64,000 bases of DNA from Esteya vermicola (lineage: Eukaryota > Ascomycota > Sordariomycetes > Ophiostomatales > Ophiostomataceae): assembly GCA_002778215.1 (NCBI GenBank), contig PCDM01000001.1, positions 2,480,001 through 2,544,000 on the forward strand. Direction: 5' to 3'. Both the position numbers and the translations under genes were made by a program. Position 1 is the first letter of the stretch. Every line of letters starts with the position of its first letter. Shown piece after piece: positions 34,878-46,204 of the stretch. The notes below the pieces were generated by a model. It worked only from the letters and a program-made list of their open reading frames with translations. It searched no databases and was not told where the DNA came from.

Positions 34878-36443
34878 GAGAGAGGGGAGTTGCTCAGTAC
34901 TGGCGGATCGGTGGAGGGGACCGTGAGCCTGTCGTCTGTGTTTTGTTTGTACTCAACTCGTATAGGTGTGGAGGAAGTGGAGGAGGAAAAAGAAGCGAAA
35001 AAGAGGTGGACTAGGGAGCTCTGACTGCCCCACAATATGTAGCTACCGGTAGAGTAAAGAAAATAGAAAACAAAAATAAAAAATAAAAAATAAAAATAGG
35101 AAAAAAAATAAACAAGAAAGTAAACAAGTAAATACGTTTGAAAAAATAAAGCCAAAAGAAGAGGCAAGTTGGAGACAGCAATGTGCGAGCCGTTCAAAGC
35201 AAGGGGAGTGACAATGTCTTTATAAGAGAGGAGGGGGAAGACGGAAGAGAAGGGGAAGGAGAAGAAGGACGGATAGAAATAAGAGGGACGGGCAGAGTTG
35301 TAGACTACTCCGGATAAGGAGAGGGGAGGACAATTGCGGAAGGAGAAAAGCAGATAGCTTGGTAATACAAGGAGAAAGTGAGGGATATGGAAGGGTATTG
35401 TGATTGCGGTGCCGTATGAGAGCCGAGATCAGGGTGGTAGCGGAGAAAGTGAGGGAAAAAAAAGACGCAGACTATGAGGCGGAGGAGGTGGAAGAAGCCG
35501 ATGGGTAAAAGACGTATTGGTTGGTACGGCGTAGAGAGGGAAACGAAAAAAAAAAACAAAAAAAAAAGGCAGAACGGCAGAAGGAGAAGAGAAGGGAGTG
35601 GTTGGCTGACTGTTGGAGACTATGCCGAGTCGGAGAAGGAGAAGGGTGAGGAGAAGGAGAGGGGAGAAGGAGAGGGGAGAAGGAGAGGGGAGAAGAAGAG
35701 TGAGGAGAAGGAGGAAGAGACAAGTACTTGTAAGAAGAGGAAAAAAAATAGAGGTGGTGGAGAGGAGGACAGGGAAAAGGCTCAAGTCCAATACGACGAC
35801 GAAAAAAAAGCGTTGACGTTGACAGGCACCCGAGAGCACGGTATCGACAGCGGGCTTGACAGAATGGGGGGATCTGCAAAGGGAGGACGCGAGCGTTGGA
35901 TGTTTGAGCGCGTAATGACAGTGTATCTTTTTTTTTTTTGCTTTTTCCTTCTTTTCTCTTTCTTTTCTTCTCTAATTCTTTTTTCTTATTCTTTCGATTT
36001 TCCCTTTCTTTTTTTCTTTTTCTGTTTCATTCTTCTTCCGCTTGTTTGATTATTTTATCCTCTCCTTTTGCTGCATCCTCTTCCGTTGCATTGGGTAGAA
36101 CTGATGCCCAAGTCCTGTAAGAGAACCCAATTCGGCGATCACAAGAGAGTACGCAGAGTGATTAATTATATAAAGGCTTCAGACTTATTTAAGCTCTGCT
36201 GTTTTTCTGCTTCTCGGTCACTAAAAGTACTCGCTACAAAGTCCGTCGTGCGCTACTGAGCCCCGCAGCAGCAGTCTTATAGGCGGGTTGAAACCAAGCA
36301 CAGTTAACCTAGTGCTCGTGCTTTTCTCCTAAAGAACCCAAGTTCAGAGGTCGTCCCCTCTCCCTACGTATGTCCTCCGTACTTGTAATGCTGAACCCCC
36401 ACAAATGGTGCAAGACATTACGCTACACAGTATGGAGCAGCGC

Positions 36444-36459
36444 GTACGAGTACTCGTAC
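36444..36459. repeat. Perfect 16-bp palindrome GTACGAGTACTCGTAC
   Basis: Exact self-complementary sequence, identical to copies at 29414-29429 and 38803-38818. Confidence 0.9.
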
Positions 36460-38802
36460 AACTACGACAGAGGATGAGGGCACGGTACTCAAGTAAGGGA
36501 CCACGATGGTCCAAGCAAACAGCTGAGAATTACTCCGTACACAGTACCCATACACAGTACACGGTAGAATGAAATAGTACAGGTAATATTAATAGACAGA
36601 GCAGAAAGAGGCCAGTACGAGAAGAGAAATACAGCGCGAAGGAGGGGTGCATGGACGGCAGCGAAAAAAGAAACAAGAGGGAAACAGAAAGAAACAAGAC
36701 AGAAACAAACGATTGATAATATGAGAAAAAAAGAAACACAAAAAAGAAAAGAAAAAAAAAGGAAAAAAGGGTACGGAGTAGGGCAACATATAATAGGAGA
36801 CAATATAGAATGACGCTACTGCGTACTCGAACAGCGGATGGGCAAGCCGTCTGATTCGCAGACAGCCGAGTTCCTGTGGGCGCGTCTAGGCTGTCGGTGA
36901 GGTCCCAGGGACCAGGTTCAGGGGGGAGGAAATGGTTCAGGAGAACAGAGAAAATAAGGAGACCGCGAGCCAGGCGAGCGTGCCGGTGTGGGCAGTCGAT
37001 GGACGGTTATTTTGTCCCATTTCTCTTTCACCCCTGCATTTTGCCCGTTTAGTCTGTTGGTTCTTCTTGTCTTGGCCTCCTTCTCTTTCTTTCTTTTTTT
37101 TTTTTTTTTTGCTTTTTTCTTCTTTTTTTTCCCTTCTATTTACAAAGTACTAAATACCCTGTCGTATCTCCGACCCTCCGTCTTGTACTTCTCGTACTGC
37201 TTATACTTTGGGTGTGACCCTGACGATCCCAGAAACGATGCGTACCGATAGGAGAATAAAAAACGCAATACAGAGTATGGCTTAAAACGGTGCAACGGAC
37301 AACAATGCGGTGACAAAACGGAAAGAAAAAGAAAAGAAAAAGATTAAGAAAAAAAAGAAAAAAGAAAAAAGAAAACAGCCAACCAACCACTCCAAGTAGA
37401 CCAATACGTACAAGTGCAAGCAATAATGTACGAGTACGCGTACGAATGCAGCAGGTACCGTCCTTTCCTCTTTCCTCTTTCTCGTACGAGCTCTACTCCG
37501 TACCACTACAAGTACTATGCACGTATACTGTGTACGAAGTACTACGAACTCGTACGTATTCAAGGCAGGCACGATGCAGGCACAAATCATATGCAAGCAG
37601 GTACGAGGTCGAGTACGGAGCATGCAGTACGAGTACATAGTACAATATACAACGTACGAAAACCTTCTATATCGAGGCAAGCGCGCTTGTGCAGAATGGA
37701 ACCCTTCTCTCCCCCCCTTCCCCCTCCCCATTTCTGCATGTGCATCGCGAAAATGGGCTTTGACGTCTGCAGGTCGCACTTTCCTTTGCTCGCTTGACAC
37801 GTCCGGCGACCGGAGCATGGCATGCAACGTCCACGTCCAACATCCAACATCCAACATCCACTGCTCCGACCGTAGTATGAGCACGGAGATGCTACAATAC
37901 GTAAGAAAGCATTGTACAATGTACGCGTTGCATATTCGCACACTTAGCACGGCATAAGATGGCTTTACATGGTATTACTCGCATACGGCAAAGAAGAGAC
38001 AATGGAATTCACAGAGCTATGAAGCACGGCCGCTTTACAACTTTGCGGGTAGGCGCTGCCGCTTCCCGTTCCTTCCTCTTTCTCTCTTTCCGCTTTTCTC
38101 CTTCTTGTTTCCCTCGTTCCTTCCATAATCCCACGCTCTCCCACTCTCGCCGAGTCTGGCCTTCTGCACCTTCCTGCACCATCCTGCACCTTCCTGCAAC
38201 TGCACGTTGGTGTGTGTGAGGGGCACCACGCAAGCACACAAGCACACAAGCACGCTGCTGTGACTGCAACTCTGCGTCCTCCGACAAACGGCAGAGGACG
38301 TCGGTCGTTCCTGCGGTTAAATTCAACTCAATATTCGTAGGGTGCGTTGCAGGCGGTAAACAGGTAAACAGGTAAACAGGTGATGTCTGTACATGTACAT
38401 ATACTTGTATTTACAAGTACTATGTACTTTGTATTTATTGTTATATGTGCTGAGAAGAGACAATATAAAACGGACGCGGACTACATCCGCGTTCCTGAAT
38501 ATGACAGGTTTCCTGCATCTGCTACTCCGGGCTGTCTACTCTACGGAGCACGCTACGCTCCCCTAGACGGGGACAATGGCAATGTCCACTGCGGCATACT
38601 CCGTGGCTTACTGTACGCAGGGGAGGATACCGAAACCGACGGCGAGTGACCAATCACAAATAAAGCCGCGCTGGTTCAAAACGTCAGCTTTTATTGTTTT
38701 TATTTCTTTTAATTTTTTTTTTTCAATCAAGACTTGCACTGTTAGTGGACCCTCACGAAACATCCCAAGCAGAGTAGTAAGCAGCTCTACTATATGTACA
38801 TA

Positions 38803-38818
38803 GTACGAGTACTCGTAC
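38803..38818. repeat. Perfect 16-bp palindrome GTACGAGTACTCGTAC
   Basis: Third identical copy. A 14-bp version (TACGAGTACTCGTA) follows at 38941-38954. Confidence 0.9.
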
Positions 38819-39707
38819 ATACTCTGTACTCGTAGGACTGCGGTAGAACGGACTACTGCGTACACGACGTCGTTTTGATTCTCGTCCAGCTGTGCTATGA
38901 CTGTTTTGTGGCTCGCACGAGCAAGGTGCTAGATGATGCATACGAGTACTCGTACTCACACACAATCAACGAGATCAACAGGCCGGTCCTCTCAACGTGT
39001 GCGGCTGCAAACATGCGCATCAAGCATCTCTCTGCTCTCTCGTTCTTGACATCATACTCCGTACTCCGTACAGGGCCATGAGCATACAGCCTTGCTTCAG
39101 GGAGCTCTTGTTTACCCCATAGTAAAAAACTACCATGCGTACGGATAATGTATGAAAACGGCCTTTACTACGAGTAAGGAGTAGTGTGCCCGTCGTCCCG
39201 CCCAATGCTCCATCTGAGCACAAGCCGAAACAGCTAAACCAAGCGCGCAGCTACTGTGTATTCTCATCCCTTGTACGACATATATGTATACGAGTATATC
39301 CTCGTACTCCGTACATACGGAGTGCTACTAAAAAGCTACAGGTCAGAACCGCACGAGCAGATATCCTCCGACCCTGCTACTTCGGAGTATGCAAGCGACT
39401 GAATGGAGCCGTTTTAGCTGGACTCACTTCGCTACGGCGTGCAAGGATCCCGTACCAGAAGGGAATGTTATTCGTACACTACTACGTATACGTTCGACAA
39501 TACAAAAGTGGTCCCCTCAGCTCTCTCCTATACTCCGTACGTATACTCTGTACTCTGTAGGTCAGTGGGTAAGGTCAACAATGGCAGAGTGGTTGACTTG
39601 TCTGCCGGAACGCCGGGTCTCCTGCCGGGATCCTCACGTACCAATGGAAGGGATATAGCAATATGGACATGCAAGTATAAAAAGGCCCTGTATGCCGGCC
39701 CCGTATA

Positions 39708-39763
39708 TACGGAGTACTCATACTCATACTCGTACTATGTACTCGTACTACGAGTACTCCGTA
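39708..39763. repeat. Inverted repeat with 12-bp perfect arms
   Basis: Arms TACGGAGTACTC (39708-39719) and GAGTACTCCGTA (39752-39763) flank a 32-nt loop that itself contains three TACTC-type units. It could form a hairpin. Confidence 0.85.
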
Positions 39764-40149
39764 CTACGATGTAGAGGAGTAAAGCGTCGTTCCGCGCACA
39801 TGCAATGTAAATAAAGTATACTCACCAGCCCGAGCGAATGGTCTGCTCGGTGTGCTCTCTCGTAATGTAAATATTCAATACTCGTACTACGCAGTATACT
39901 CAGTCTCACATACGTATTCCAAAAGTCATGTTGATACTCCGTACGCAGTGGTTACTTCTCATCCACCATATCCTGAATCTTGTGTAAAAAGAGTTGAAAT
40001 GTAAAAGATATGAAAATGAGCCCGTATCCAATCTATGCTAGTTCGTGAAACTTTTCTACGCTGTAATCATCCATGATATCCTCTGAATGCATGTATCCTA
40101 GACATGTCTCGTCACATCCAGTCCTTGCTCCCCCCCCCTCGTTTCATCC

Positions 40150-41850
40150 TCACGCCGCATTTTCCTCTCTCAGGCTGCTGCCACCCTCTACCTGTTCGCG
40201 TATTCTAGGAGACGCCGTAGTCTCCTTTTCTCGAATGTCCTCCTGCCCCATTTCTTCGTCGTCTGTCTGTCTGCCATGATCGCCCCGGCCTAAAATGCGC
40301 CGCATCCAAAAGGACGCCGTCCACCGCTGGTCAATCTCCTGCTCAGCAAAGGCAAACGGTCGACCCGCCACGCGGTGCTCCTCGGCAATGTCGTCAAATG
40401 TCTTGCCCTCTGCCTGGGCCTGCTTGCGGATGGAGCGTGTGCGGATCCGCCAGATGATGTGGCACGCAAATATACCCAGTTCCAGGATCATGCTGTGAAG
40501 CTGTCAGCTCCGACTCTCTTTTTTTTCCCTTTTCCCTCCCCCCCCTTTTTTTCACCCTTTTTTCACTCACCACACAATGTACAAAACGCCTCCGAGAACG
40601 TCAAAACTGTTCTGAGCAACTAGGGCAAGAGTTAGTCAGCATGTCCATCTTCACTCTTCCTTGGCTCGTGCAGACGTACCCAATGCCATGAGCGAGAAAA
40701 AGGCGCCGCCGCAGTCCATGGTCAGGAAGATCTATGCATCGTCAGCAACACGGCCTAGCTCGTGAAAAAAAAAAGGTGTAGATCTCTCGTGCCATACCCA
40801 GTTGAATCCCACGACTCGGCCACGCCGCTTGTAAATCTCGCCATAGGGTGGAAGCAGGCCTACGGCCAACAGGACAGAGGCGATGACGCCCAGGACCAGA
40901 GCGGGAGCCTCGTTTCCGCGACTGTACACGGGGCGTAGCGTCAGGATCAGCGCCGCCTCGACCCCGGCAAAAGTAGCCCCCATGGCGACGCAGAGCAGGA
41001 CAGCTCTCCAGACGGGCCATTTCCTGTTGTAGTAGAGGACCTGGGACCAGGATATGAGTGAAAAGGCCATGAAGACCTGGGGCTGTACTTGTATGGGTAT
41101 ATTGAAATTCTGAATGACAGCATAGCCGCCAAATGGCACACCACCTTTTGAGAGAGAGAGTCCATGTCAGCAAGAGGTGCTTTCTGAGAGCTAGGGGCTA
41201 AAGAAATCTCACAGACTGCCCAGAGAAACATCATCATGGCAGGCAAGCCATCCGTCTTTTTGCTTCTATAGTTTGTGATGATTCTAAGGGGGAAAGGATG
41301 TCAGTCTCCGGCCATGCAACGCCAGAATCAGGACTCTGGATAGCCTTACTGAGGTACAAGCTACAGAGTCGATTGTTAGCAAGGTGTCGGCTGTAAACTA
41401 CGTCATCGATGTGAGACGCCAGGGATGTCGGGCCACTTACTTGGACACACCACAGCCTGGAGACACAGATGGCACGGTTAGTCAAGACATGAAAAGGGAA
41501 TAAAATAGACGCATCATGGGCGTCGAGCTTCGCGATATCACCCACACTAATTTTGGTTGATTAGCTTCATTGGTCATGTAGCTCGCCAGTGGGAATTCAA
41601 ACGCGTGCAGATTAACACTCGACACTCACCTGTGCCAATTGTCTGTAGGAGTCAACCAAAAATGGCCACATTAGCTTCTGTTTGAAGACGAGCTCCAACC
41701 ATGACGTTTCTGGCAACGAGGCGGACTTACACCTAGGACCGTCGCGGCCTGTGAAAGCGGTCAGTTTATGAATCTATGCACGTCCTCTTTCTCTTACAAG
41801 AAGCTCCCAGTCCTGGGACTTACCACGGGAATTTTCCCTTGAGGGGCCAT
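40150..41850 (-). CDS. PQ-loop repeat membrane protein, eleven exons including one of 1 nt
   Basis: Minus-strand exons: 41850-41824, 41748-41731, 41642-41630, 41546 (one base), 41456-41441, 41360-41350, 41283-41213, 41144-40798, 40731-40680, 40619-40571 and 40492-40150. The sum is 948 nt, 315 aa. The start reads MAPQGKIPVAATVLGTIGT, then VLWCVQLVPQIITNYRSKK (first PQ loop) and DGLPAMMMFLWAVCGVPFGG. Seven membrane spans follow. A second loop-like segment, GLLPPYGEIYKRRGRVVGFN, comes with LTMDCGGAFFSLMALVAQN. The tail is soluble with GKTFDDIAEEHR. This matches a fungal PQ-loop family related to cystinosin/SWEET-type carriers. Substrate unknown, membrane unknown. Without the single T at 41546 (flanked by TTAG and GTGGGT) the frame breaks. 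A missing base in the assembly is the alternative. Confidence 0.84.
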
Positions 41851-42978
41851 GATGGGGGGAGGCTGACCGGCTCCGATATCCGGCTACCGAAGTCGGGGTA
41901 GAAGTGCAGCTCTCGGGACTTTCGCCCCTCACAACGGCAAAAATAAAAGGGCAAGAGACCAAGATGACAAGATGGCAGTCTATTATGAAAACAGATGGAA
42001 AAGAGAGAGTAAAAAAAGAAACAGTTGGAAAACGAGATACACAAATGACAAAAAGATATACGTGGTCTAGCTGAAATTATGGCTCAGAGCTACCGGAGAC
42101 CAGCCGTGGGATATACCTCAAAGACGATGAAAGCCGAGTCAAGGGAAAGAGGAAAGGGCTTGAAAGCAGGCCATTTAAAAAAAAATTAAAAAAATTAAAT
42201 AATACTAATACAAATAGTCGTAAAAAATATAACGATTGCCTGGTAAGCTTTGCCCATTAGTCACACGCTCGTTATTCCATTCCTAATAAGGGAACTTTCT
42301 CTTACCTAAAAGCAGAATTTTTTTGCTTCATCGGTTCTAGCGCTCGGCAGCTTGAAAGAAAAAAAAACAGAATGTGCTCCGTAGGCATGAAAGAGACAAT
42401 GCCGGCAGTGAGCCATGTTCACCCCATTGGATTTCAACTATTGTCTCCTCTACCGTTCTCACGGTGATCTTCTTCCGCCTTTCTTCTTGCCGACTTGGCC
42501 GTGGCAATCAATCCGCGATGCCTCGAGCCAAGCACCGTGCGATGCAGCACAAATGCCTACGAGTAATGAACTGTGCTTTTACTATGTAGACACTGTACCG
42601 GACCTTGCTCGTACTGTACGAGTGTCCTCGTACGAGGGTGGTCTAGAAGGCAGACTTGTCGCCTTTGCCCCCCTCTTAGCAGCCGAGCCGACTCGAGGCT
42701 CCCTAGGCATTTGCACTCTCCGTGAACTGGAATCCGGCGCGTCCGTTTGAGACTGCCTCGTCGTACTCGTCCTCGTACTACTTGTATACTGTGTGTATGA
42801 AGTATGACGCCACAGTTCATGGACAGTGCCACAGCCCCATAGTCTATACTCGTTCAGATTATGTACTTTCACCGCCTAATTTTATGGCGGCAGAAAAAGA
42901 AGAAAGAAGACCAAAAAAAAGAAAAAAAAAAGAAAAAAAACAGAAAACTCGGCTCGTCATCAGCATCAACAAGAGACC
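41851..42978. other. Divergent intergenic region
   Basis: Upstream DNA of the PQ-loop gene (minus) and cms1 (plus). An A/T-rich patch lies at 42175-42230, GTACGAG motifs at 42600-42800, and an A-rich tract at 42895-42950 just before the cms1 start. No further gene supported. Confidence 0.55.
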
Positions 42979-44161
42979 ATGGCCGACACGGCAGTATCTA
43001 CGGTGTCACGGGCACCCCAGCGAGGTCCAAGAGGACAGCCACGGAATAAGGGACGACCACCGCCGAGGGGACGGCCATTGTCGCCACGAGGACGGCCACC
43101 ACACATGAAGCGGAAGCGGCCGACCGAGGATGACGGGCAGCCAGACCAGAAAAAGCCAGACCAGAAACAGCAGAAACAAGGATCCGGGGACCAAGGGGAC
43201 CAGGGGGACCAGCCGAGAGCACAGAAAAAGCCCAAACTCAAGAAGAAGCGGAAGCCAAAAGCAGACGGAAACAATGGCGACGACGGCGATATCGACTACG
43301 ACCTGCACATCAACCGGTCTGTTGCAAGCATGGACAGCCGCTTGCTGGCCGACTACGTGGCGGCGCAGACGCGGCGGTTCGGGTCCGACCTGAGCCCGGT
43401 CGAGCTGGCAGATTTGATGCTGGGAGGTGCGTGCTCTCTCGTCGGGGTCTTTCTTGTTTTTTTTTTTGACTTTTTGACTTTTTTTCTTGCTTTTCTTTTC
43501 TCTTTTCCCGTCTGACAGACAGCCCACGCCATTACCGACACCACCTCCTATGACAAGGACCGTACCCTCGCCAACCTGCCCGACTTTCTCCAGAACTTTT
43601 GCGCCGGCGGTGCCAAGCACCTCTCCTCGGCACCCTCTGCCAATGGCGCTCCCCACACAATCATCATCACCGGCGCTGGCATGCGTGCCGCCGACCTCGT
43701 GCGCGCCGTCCGCCCATTCCAGACGGCCAGCAGCACCGTCTCCAAACTGGTGAGTTCTTCTTGGAACACTGCTTTGCTATCTCCGGTCTACTAACTCTTG
43801 CCAGTTTGCCAAACATATCAAGATCGCCGATGCCATCTCCTTCCTCAAGAGCCACCGCACCGGCATTGCTGTCGGCACACCTGCACGGCTCATTGACCTG
43901 CTGGACCAGGGCGCACTGTCGGTGGCGCACCTGCAGCGCATGGTTGTCGACATGTCGCACGTGGACCAGAAGAAGCGCGGCGTGCTCGACATGCAGGACA
44001 CAGCATTGCCGGTCGTGCGGTGGCTGACGCGGCCTGACCTGCGCGCCCGCTACGGCGGCGACGAGCCCGCAGACAAACAAGAAGCCGAAAATACCGAGAG
44101 CAGGAAGGGCGGCAAGCAGGAGAGTGAAAAGAGCGCACAGCTTTCAGTCTTGTTTTATTGA
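42979..44161 (+). CDS. cms1: Cms1-like small-subunit processome protein
   Basis: Three exons, 42979-43426, 43523-43749 and 43805-44161, giving 343 aa. The N-terminal 115 residues are disordered and basic (Arg/Gly/Pro then Lys-rich). The folded part starts at about residue 125 (LLADYVAAQTRRFGSDLSPVELADL) and has IIITGAGMRAADLVRAVRPF, AISFLKSHRTGIAVGTPARL and LIDLLDQGALSVAHLQRMVVDMSHVDQKKR, the DEAD-helicase-like but degenerate core of Cms1. Yeast Cms1 belongs to 90S pre-ribosomes. Nucleolar ribosome biogenesis is inferred. At intron 1 two AGs compete (43518 and 43522), and only the second keeps the conserved frame AHAITDTTSYDKDR. The gene is convergent with rac1. Confidence 0.9.
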
Positions 44162-45086
44162 GCGATATGGGAAGTATACACGGGGAGCGTCACATTTTCG
44201 CATAGCATGCTGCTAGAAAGCAGCCCAGCAGGCTGCAGTGCTCTGCTGAACTCTGTTGAGACTGTATACCAGTCTACCAAGAGGCAGTTTCTTCTTCATA
44301 CCCAAAAGAATATATTGAATGTGAAATAAGAGCAGCTGATACCATGTTTCTAAAAACCTTGCTTTGAAATTGCATGGCCAGCAACCACTGGCGGTTGAGT
44401 GGCCTGGCGAGCAGAGATGAACGTCCTGGCTGATCAGAGAGAGGATAGCAGAAGAGAGACTTGGGAAACATACAAAAAAACATGGGAGATCTGGCTGTGC
44501 GCAGCAACATATATATAAACGAGGCAAATCCGTACATCCAAAAATCAAGAGTGGAAATATGACAAAATCAAATAGCAAAACCAACGAAACAGAAATGGCA
44601 GATAAATGTAAACAACCGACACCTTTAAACCTGTATCTGCATGGGAGAGAAATACACGACCAACAAAAACATGGCAATCCAACAAGCGGGATCCAAGAAA
44701 CGGGACAAAAGAGCCCACAAGTGGCCGAAATAGGGTTGTTCGATGCTCGCCGCACCTCGTCGTTCTTGTTGCTTCGTCGTCCGTCGACTCTCCATTGGTT
44801 TATCCGTCCACCCAAAGAGCAAGCCAAAAAGCCAAAAAAGCCGAATATCGGATTTGATCATTGCAGTGTCCAATCTCTCAAGCACGCACCACAATGCATG
44901 ATATAAAGAATCGAATGAGAAAGCAAAAAAAAAGAGAAAAAATAGTAAAAAAGAGGGGTATCCACTCCGTTCATATTGGCGATCCGCATTCGTCACCCTT
45001 CCCGCTGTCACTGTCGTCCTCTACCATTGTGGTCGCAGACTCTATTGCTGTCGGCTTCCAAGTCGATGCTTCGTATCTAAACGCAT
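44162..45086. other. Intergenic region between convergent genes
   Basis: 3' flanks of cms1 and rac1. No coding signal. ORFs in this stretch lack recognisable features. Confidence 0.5.
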
Positions 45087-46204
45087 TTATAGAATGGTGC
45101 ACTTGGACTTCTTGGGCTTCGCCTGCACAGGCCGCGGGTTGAGGACAGCACTATAAAGTCAGCAAAGGACGAGTGAGAGAGGGAGGCGTGCTAGACGCGC
45201 AAAAAGAGCCAAAAGAGCCAAAAGAGCCAAGTTAAACATACCGAATGGCCTCGTCAAAAACGCTCTTGAGGTTGCGCTGCGTCAGAGCCGAGCACTCGAG
45301 GTACTTGTGCGCGCGAATCTCCTTGGCGCAGATAAGGGCCTGGTCGTAGGAGACGGGCTCCATGCGCTTCTGGCGCAGAGAGTCCAGGGTGGCGGCGTCT
45401 TCACGGAGATCGAGCTTGGTGCCGACGAGGATGATGGGAACGTTTGGTGCGTGATGGTCGATCTCGGGGAACCACTGGCAGAGTGAGCGGGCAAGCCAAA
45501 ACAAGAAAAGAAGACGGTTGAAGGAGAGACGTACCTTTGCCTTGACGTTGTCAAACGATGGCGGGCTGACAATGGAAAAGCAAATGAGAAAGACGTCGGT
45601 CTGGGGGTAGGAGAGCGGACGCAGCCGGTCGTAATCCTCCTGACCGGCGGTATCCCAGAGGCCTAGGCTGATGGGCTTGCCATCGACCATAACACTGGCA
45701 GAGTAGTTGTCGAACCTGGTCCCATGGTCAGCAGAGACGAACAGTGTGGGAGGGACAGCCGGGGGACTCACACTGTTGGGATGTATTCTCCGGGGAAAGC
45801 ATTTGTCGTATAGGAGATCAAGAGGCATGTCTGTGGGACGGACAACCAGAACCAGCGGTCAGCAGAGACAATAGAGATGGAAGATGTGGACGAGTCCAGT
45901 GGAAAAAAAAAAGAGAAAATAGAGAAACAGGAGAGAGAAAAAGAGATTCGTACCTTTCCGACAGCACCGTCACCTGTCACGACGCACTGTACACACACGC
46001 ATGTTAGCTTCTGTGTTTCTGAATGTTGTGCATGGAGCATGGATGTAGTCCTTCCGAGTCTCCCTGCCGCATCTCGGCCTGGATGCTGCATGGCAAGTTC
46101 CCGATGGGGTCCTCTTTCGTCTGATGGCCTCGGCCTCTTGGGATCGAATTTCATCTCAAGATGGGACACTCTACCTTTAAAGACTGGACGCCTGGAGTGG
46201 CCAT
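45087..46204 (-). CDS. rac1: Rac-type Rho GTPase
   Basis: Six exons on the minus strand: 46204-46175, 45986-45954, 45830-45772, 45715-45535, 45474-45242 and 45150-45087. The sum is 600 nt, 199 aa. The start is MATPGVQSLK, then the P-loop GDGAVGKTCLL, switch I YIPTVFDNYSA, DTAGQEDYDRLRPLSYPQTD, VGTKLDLRED and ECSALTQRNLKSVFDEAIRAV. The end is a polybasic stretch and the CaaX box CTIL. AVLNPRP after the last helix, and Leu in KYLECSALTQR, favour Rac over Cdc42. Rac controls actin polarity, hyphal branching and NADPH oxidase. The upstream DNA is long, and the start exon is 30 nt. An N-terminal reading in another frame (46051-46620) was set aside because it lacks the conserved LKCVVTGDG. Confidence 0.95.

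Larger units (their letters stand above)
34682..40149. other. Gene-free region of 5.5 kb rich in GTAC/TACGAGTAC motifs
   Basis: No protein gene could be supported. From 34840 to 35760 the + strand is GA-rich, with a GACAGCGAGG tandem at about 34838-34877 and GGAGAAGGAGAGG units at about 35635-35700. These sit upstream of krev-1 and would be CT-rich in its transcript. From 36360 to 39950 dozens of short GTAC-, ACTCCGTAC- and TACGAGTAC-type motifs occur. They include perfect 16-bp palindromes at 36444-36459 and 38803-38818 and a nested inverted repeat at 39708-39763. ORFs here are short and low-complexity. Confidence 0.65.

Noticed and set aside
35429..35879. Minus-strand ORFs rich in Leu, Ser, Phe and Pro
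   Set aside because: Simple CT-rich DNA read as protein. It is likely leader or promoter DNA of krev-1.
36270..36310. GGGTTGAAACC sequence as a Pol III B box
   Set aside because: No matching A box or structure nearby. A single weak match is expected by chance.
39560..39650. tRNA-like start (GGCAGAGTGGTTGACTTGTC)
   Set aside because: Resembles an A box, but no GGTTCGA-type B box follows at the right distance and no cloverleaf could be drawn.
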